NCBI GenBank assembly: GCA_036897625.1
Contig: JAYMTA010000871.1
Coordinates: forward strand, 1-23,489
DNA: 23,489 nucleotides
Source: Pelargonium cotyledonis
Lineage: Eukaryota > Streptophyta > Magnoliopsida > Geraniales > Geraniaceae
Direction of reading: 5' to 3'
The translations under genes were made by a program, and so were the position numbers. The notes below the pieces were generated by a model. It saw nothing but the letters and a program-made list of their open reading frames with translations, was not told where the DNA came from and ran no database searches. The number at the start of each line of letters is the position of its first letter. Within the stretch, counting starts at the first letter, position 1. Shown here in pieces: positions 18,601 through 23,489 of this stretch.

Positions 18601-20147
18601 GGTGGGTTTTGATTTTGGTTTTGGTTTTGGGTTTCACATGAAATTGGAATTGCAGTGAAGAGTGTGTGTGGATTTGAAGGTGCGAGAAAGGAAGGAAGAG
18701 GAGAAGCAGGAAGTGCACGTGAGGAGATGGAGATGGGCATATGGCAGTTAAACACTGCACATTTCGCGGTTCTACAATCACTCCTCACTGCTCAAATGTG
18801 TGTCTCAAGGAAATGCTTCACTTTTTCTCCAAAATTGTTACTAAAATATGTGAGTGGATGACATTGATGATGTCTTAAGAGACAAGATCGAGCAAACTTC
18901 GTATCGTATATCAACTTGTTTGATTGCACTTATTCTTAACACGACTTAACCAGATGACCTGAGATATCACTCTCGTTTATTAGAATTATTGATCGTTCAT
19001 GACATATAGCCACCAATAATCCAATTACAAACACCATTTGAAGGTGTCGAATCATATGGCTCCTCAAGTTATAAGGAACCACGAGTGTCACAATTAGTAA
19101 AAGTCATGTACACTTATTTGTCATTTTGAGATCCACACATAACGTATAAATAATTAATCATGAAGTGGTTCACAAATGGTTCTAGCCAATGCCAAACCAT
19201 CACTTATACATTGCTAGATGATATCATATACCCACGATAACACATTTTCATAATTAGTCTTGTTATCCTTAACTTATGCAAAAATAGTGTATAATTAGTT
19301 CGATACAAAAGAAATATATGAATTGGGCCGATTTTATAAAATTCAGTATGTATTAGTAACACATAAATTTCAATCGAACTAATAATCCCGCCATGTCATT
19401 AGAATAGACCTGTTGTCATGAAGACGTTGCTTAAGGGGAAGTAAAAGAAATCAATCATGAGCAGAAAAAAGAAGATAAGCATGAAAAATTGACGCAAGAC
19501 CTATATGTTTTGTTAGCATGCTCAATTTGTGCTGGTCTAGGATTAGGAAGAAAAATAATTAATGTTATCCCCTCTTCATTAATCGATCACACAACAAAAT
19601 ATCTAAACTTAATAATAGAACAATGCACATACGATACGATATTTCAAATTTACTAGACTCATCTTTTGGTTTTAAATAATTTCAATGCGTGAAATGAGTT
19701 GTTTATACTAAATGTATTTCATAGATTACGTATCTTCTCATTTGCAACATATATTTTCATTGTAACATAAAACTACTCGATCGTCATCTTCGTCAGGGGA
19801 GAAGAGAATATAGTACGACAGAAGAGTTTACAAACTCGAGATCATCACTACGAATCCAATCCATAGAGTTATATACACATATAGAGTTTGATTATATAAG
19901 ATTCCATGAAAGAATACAATACTAAAACTCAGTTATAAAGTCTTCTCTAGCTAGTTACATCTCTTAGCTTTTCTAATCTCAAAGTTACATATCATTCTCT
20001 AGTTACATATATAACATTGGTCTCTGAGATATTATATATATACACACAAGAGACCAAAAACTCCAGCAACATGCAACATTGCATATACATATATAGCTTT
20101 TCTTGATCATAAATAGTAATTGAGCAGTAGATATATAGTGAAAATTT
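18601..20147. other. Intergenic: DPE1 promoter and leader, SEP2 3' region
   Basis: DPE1 transcription starts somewhere in the right-hand part and runs left. The leader next to the ATG is rich in CAAAAC units on the minus strand. A G-box, CACGTG, lies at 18716-18721, 116 bases upstream of the ATG. The part near 20147 should hold the 3' UTR of SEP2. The middle (about 18850-19900) is AT-rich with no gene, RNA or repeat that I can support. Confidence 0.6.
18634..18639 (-). promoter_or_regulatory. Start-stop upstream ORF (ATGTGA) in the DPE1 leader
   Basis: On the minus strand an ATG is followed at once by TGA, 33 bases upstream of the DPE1 start codon. Start-stop elements of this kind can pause ribosomes and lower translation of the main frame. 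It is very probably inside the mRNA because it lies so close to the main ATG. A regulatory effect is inference. Confidence 0.5.
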
Positions 20148-20469
20148 TCAAATGTCATCAGACCAGTCGCTAAGCTCACTCCCATAGAACAAGCCATCGA
20201 CGATCTGATCGATAAGAGAATCGATGAAAGTGTTGCAACCGGAGGAGAAGATCCGACCAACTCTGTTACGAGCAGTGGTGAACCAAGCAAATGTTGCAGC
20301 GCAAGTGACGGCCCCGAGGCACACCCCTCCGGCCTCGGCTATTCCTTGCACGTCCGTCTTTGTGAACACCGAGTTCCCGGTTATGGTCTCCATTGTCAGA
20401 GTTGCAGCAAACACAATCTGTCAAAAACAATCAATCTTATCATGTAAATGCTCATTTTCATTACAAATC

Positions 20470-20505
<36 letters not shown>

Positions 20506-21416
20506 CATATGCATAGTGGTATTTGATTTATTGAAATACGTAGAGAGCAGAAAGTTTCGGTCAAAGAGTTGTTAGTTGACATTTAATCAAGAATCAAACA
20601 ATTGAAATTGTTTTAATATCGCTTAAATCAACTCCTCAATTATATCATGACGCTTCGATACAAACTTGAATCTAATATAATACTCCGGTCTTCCCCACAT
20701 ATTCATTAGGACACGAATAAATTAACTTTATGAGTTTGATTTAGAGTAAATCACAACAAATCTTCTACGTTCTTGAAAGAATATCTATTTTATAATATAT
20801 AGATCATTGTCTAGCACTGTAGCTACTACAAATATTAAACTCAGATGAATATTAAATTACAAAATAAAAAGTAACTCAATAAAATATTAATTTATTTATA
20901 TTCAACCAATTAATGGAAAAAAATCACTCCCACACACACAAACAAAAAAAATGATGATTTGATGGAAGTCTCAATTTAGATCAAGATTAGTATCAAAATA
21001 GCCAACTAACAAGAATATTAGATCAGATTTAGATGGCATCATAATGATAATTTATAAATCTTAAATTAAACTAAAAATAACTTTTTAAAAAAAAAAATAC
21101 TTTACTTGTAATATAGTAAACTCACCATGGCAAGTCGACCCGAGATGATCTCAAAATCGTGACTCTTCTTGGAGCTCTCAATATACTCCGACAGAGTCTC
21201 AAAAAACGGCGACGTTTCATCTCCGCGATCCCTCCTCGTCTTGATCACTCTGACCCGATCCGATCCGTACGATCTCAGGGTGCACAGCCGAGGCTGCAGC
21301 ACAATATTCTTCCCGCCATCCGCCGCCGTTTTCAGTCTCGGAGCAGAAATCTTCTCCGGCGCCGGCGTCTTGGCCCTGATCAGCTGGCAGTGGAGTGCAC
21401 GCGCCGCCGTAGTCAT
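20148..21416 (-). CDS. SEP2: Stress-enhanced protein 2, chloroplast light-harvesting-like protein
   Basis: Two exons: 21126-21416 and 20148-20417, giving 186 aa. SEP2 belongs to the LHC-like (ELIP/SEP/HLIP) group of thylakoid proteins, which build up under strong light and are thought to bind free chlorophyll or quench energy. Residues 1 to about 55 are rich in Ala, Arg, Ser and Lys and lack acidic clusters, as in a transit peptide. The chlorophyll-binding helix is FEIISGRLAMIVFAATLTME at 88-107, with Glu89 and Arg94 in the E-x-x-x-G-R-x-A-M pattern. TGNSVF follows, then a second hydrophobic helix, GGVCLGAVTCAATFAWF, at about 125-141. The C-terminus is acidic (SELSDWSDDI). The intron splits the gene right after the GRLAM motif and holds a long TA microsatellite. 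Known SEP2 proteins are about 200 aa, so length is normal. Confidence 0.93.
20473..20501. repeat. TA dinucleotide microsatellite in the SEP2 intron
   Basis: An uninterrupted TA run of about 14 units lies near the 3' end of the single SEP2 intron, roughly 55 bases from the acceptor site. Such runs are often variable in length. Confidence 0.9.
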
Positions 21417-21523
21417 TGTAGTAGGTTGGAGCAGTGGTGGGGGAAATGATTAGATTCCGAGAATCAAGGGTTGAGAAATAAGGAAGGTTAGGGGTTTTGG
21501 AATCTTTCGTGGTAGTTTAGAAT

Positions 21524-21576
21524 GACACGTCTTGTTGGGTGACGTGGCAGCCATGAGGTTCGATAACGTGGTTATC
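21524..21576 (-). promoter_or_regulatory. ACGT-motif cluster upstream of SEP2
   Basis: Three ACGT cores lie 108-160 bases upstream of the SEP2 ATG: GACACGTC at 21524-21531, TGACGTGGC at 21540-21548 (GCCACGTCA on the coding strand, an ABRE/G-box-like site), and a 15-base palindromic site at 21562-21576 (GATAAC, GTG, GTTATC). bZIP factors such as HY5 and ABFs bind ACGT cores, and GATAA is a light-response motif. This fits the known light-stress induction of SEP genes; binding itself is not shown. Confidence 0.55.
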
Positions 21577-21744
21577 AGGAAGTTGAAGGTGACTGTGAGT
21601 TGCTTGTTCATTGTGTAGTCGCTGTAAGTGTAAAGACAAAAGTGATAGATATTATGTGGTAGTTGTGTTTCACTCTAGAGATGAATATTAGGAGGGTAAT
21701 TTACATTAGAACCATCTAGTTAGGCGGAGAAAAATAAAAAATAA

Positions 21745-22070
21745 AGGTGACTAGGACGATAAGGAAGACACCGAACAAGTCTAGAAACACAAAAAATGAG
21801 TATAAAGCGGTTGATTATTAGGTGATTAGGACGATATTGAAGACTAAAGTGATACGTACTATATATGTGGATCATTGAAGATTTAGAATTAGGTTCCTTA
21901 ATTTCAAAAAATGAGTATAAAGCGGTTGAATGAGTCATGTGTGTGGACTTAGTGACTCAAATTTGTTGTACATGTGCCCTAATAAGTTCAAGGCTTAGGG
22001 GATGTGATCAAAGTGAGTCCACCCATTGACTCAAATGAGTCATGCGAGTGGTCTTAATTAGTGGCTCAGA
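21745..22070. repeat. Patch of interleaved short direct repeats
   Basis: A 25-base sequence at 21790-21814 recurs exactly at 21905-21929 (core ATGAGTATAAAGCGGTTGA). A second 25-base unit at 21745-21769 recurs at 21820-21844 with 3 mismatches (core AGGACGATA). A third, AATGAGTCATG, recurs at 21929 and 22034 with similar flanks. The spacings differ (115, 75 and 105 bases), so the patch grew by several local duplications. Confidence 0.75.
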
Positions 22071-23270
22071 AAAACCCTCGCAAGTAGGATCTCATATGTA
22101 AAATATATATGATACATGTTATATATGACAGGAGGGGGATGGTCATACTTCGATATATGGTGTTGCTCGTTGGCGTCATGAACTTGATTGGCTCGGAGGA
22201 CACCCTCATAGATGGGATGCGTTGTAGAGCATAGGACACGGTACACCTACCACGTGACACATACACAAGTGGAAAAGAGTGCTTATGGGCTTGGATCTCA
22301 TGTGGACGAATGTGAGCTCAATTTTGACCCGAGTCTCACATGAGTGTATAAGTTAATTCGATCAACATGTAGAAGGAGTTTGAAATTAGGATTTGGTGCT
22401 TTGCAATTGCACGAGGATCGATGACAAGCCAACGAGCAATTGGACGTGGGCAAGGAGGCGCCACGTGGATACTGGCATGTCCTTTCTTATTCTTTTGTAA
22501 TGTATTTTTATTGTTTATCTTTTGACTTTTCGGGCAAGTTCTTGATTTGATTCCGCTTGGACTGTTCTTTTTTCAAAAATCTATCTCTTTGTCGTTAGGA
22601 GCATTTTAAGCTCTTACAAGGACCCTAATTTTATTCAGTCTTCGAGATAGGCACCCTTCAAAAAACATGGATCTTGATTTCAAAACAAAAATTGATGTAG
22701 TAAAGTACGAGTACATATGTCAGTATGCATGCATCCTAATGAATTTCTTACTTAAAAGGATGACGAAGAATTCACAAATTCAAAAGTATTGAAATGTTGT
22801 ATATTGAGAATATATTTTTGAAGGTTGATATGTGTAGAAATCCAAAATTTAAAACTAAAGATAATCAAAGAAATAATCCCTATACAACATAAAAATTGTA
22901 ACTTGTATCACCATTGAAACAATACTCACAAGAACTCTTTTTTCCCATTGTCCTAAACAAATTAACAATCATTCCTCCCATCTTTTCTCTTTCTTTTTTA
23001 CAATACAATAGCATTGGATTAACTTGATCTTTCCATAGAGATCAAAAGCAAATCATCTACACAACCTAAAAGATTCATAAGATTTTTTTTTTTTTTTTAT
23101 CTTTATCATGACTTACCTACATTAGAAATGGAGATTAAAACTGATAATTTTCCCTAAAGGTAATTCAAGTTTAACCCTCCGAGTTACATGTATTTACATC
23201 ATGAGCCAAAATTGATTACATCCAAAAACAAGAAAAATATACCCATAAGATGATTTCATTATCAGATCAG

Positions 23271-23489
23271 TCAAACCCGCACGAAGAAAACGCTGAGCTC
23301 GGGCCCATTCACTCCTTCCGGGCCCAAGCCCAGCATGTAAAACGTCTCGGAATCCTTGGACCCCACGACCCTATCGAAGTGGGCTCTCATGTATGCCAAC
23401 TCGCCCTCCGGCCGCTCCGGCTCCGAAGCTCCGGGAAGTACGCCGGCGCCCATAGAAATGGCGCTGAGGAGCTCCATGACGATGAGGCG
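23271..23489 (-). CDS. MIZU-KUSSEI 1-like protein (DUF617), C-terminal part, cut by window edge
   Basis: The open frame runs from the window edge to a stop at 23271-23273 and gives the last 72 residues. VMELLSAISMGAGVLP, ELAYMRAHFDRVVGSKDSET and a final GPELSVFFVRV are hallmark pieces of the plant DUF617 domain, founded by Arabidopsis MIZ1. MIZ1 is an ER-associated protein needed for root bending toward water. The family has many members and this fragment cannot say which one it is. DUF617 genes usually lack introns, so the missing N-terminal part should continue directly past the edge. The codons are clearly GC-richer than in the neighbouring genes, as is common for intronless DUF617 genes. 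The internal ATG at 23475-23477 is not a true start. Confidence 0.85.
   Translation of the reverse strand, partial: RLIVMELLSAISMGAGVLPGASEPERPEGELAYMRAHFDRVVGSKDSETFYMLGLGPEGVNGPELSVFFVRV

Larger units (their letters stand above)
21417..23270. other. Intergenic: SEP2 promoter, degenerate repeats, 3' region of the MIZ1-like gene
   Basis: The first 200 bases carry the SEP2 leader and a cluster of ACGT-core motifs. From 21745 to 22070 there are several short direct repeats. From 22160 to 22440 there is an imperfect inverted repeat, with G-boxes at 22251-22256 and 22462-22467. A T16 run lies at 23083-23098. The end should be the 3' UTR of the MIZ1-like gene. No coding region is supported. Confidence 0.6.

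Noticed and set aside
18280..18612. 110-codon open frame antisense to DPE1 exon 1
   Set aside because: Arg/Glu-rich mirror of the Ser/Leu/Pro-rich transit peptide on the other strand; no independent evidence.
21159..21453. Plus-strand open frames of 94-96 codons
   Set aside because: Antisense shadows of SEP2 exon 1, which carries a clear transit peptide and chlorophyll-binding motif.

Overview
This is a nuclear window from a flowering plant, most likely a eudicot. It is AT-rich, and its genes are split by GT..AG introns of about 70 bases to 1 kb. The gaps hold plant-type mobile-element remnants: a tRNA-derived SINE, Stowaway-like MITEs and decayed LINE pieces. The DPE1 protein looks asterid-like to me, but I assign no species. 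The exon models were built by hand from conserved protein sequence and splice sites, and reading-frame phase was checked across every junction.

Layout, left to right. 1-1794: AT-rich flank with a G-box pair, a candidate SINE and a full-length Stowaway-like MITE. 1795-3876 (+): secreted aldose 1-epimerase-like protein, 5 exons, 350 aa. 3877-5937: AT-rich intergenic DNA. 5938-8032 (+): small RIN4-like NOI-domain protein, 3 exons, 99 aa. 8033-8840: spacer with the 3' end of a decayed LINE on the minus strand. 8841-11688 (+): predicted plastid membrane protein with an FtsH-type (M41-like) HEAAH domain but no AAA ATPase, 10 exons, 320 aa. 12517-18600 (-): plastid 4-alpha-glucanotransferase DPE1, 16 exons, 573 aa, with an antisense LINE relic in intron 2. 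20148-21416 (-): stress-enhanced protein 2 (SEP2), 2 exons, 186 aa. 21417-23270: SEP2 promoter and a patch of degenerate repeats. 23271-23489 (-): C-terminal end of a MIZU-KUSSEI 1-like (DUF617) protein, cut by the window edge.

The genes do not form a single pathway. Three neighbours (the M41-like protein, DPE1 and SEP2) are predicted to act in plastids: thylakoid or envelope proteolysis, starch-derived maltotriose metabolism and light-stress protection. The NOI protein suggests plasma-membrane immune signalling. The epimerase suggests sugar anomer conversion in the secretory path or apoplast. I found no CRISPR array, rRNA, intact tRNA or intact autonomous transposon, and no convincing new multi-gene system. 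The items most worth following are the ATPase-less M41-like protein, the start-stop upstream ORF of DPE1, the possible uORF that ends one base before the NOI start codon, and the mobile-element relics inside introns.
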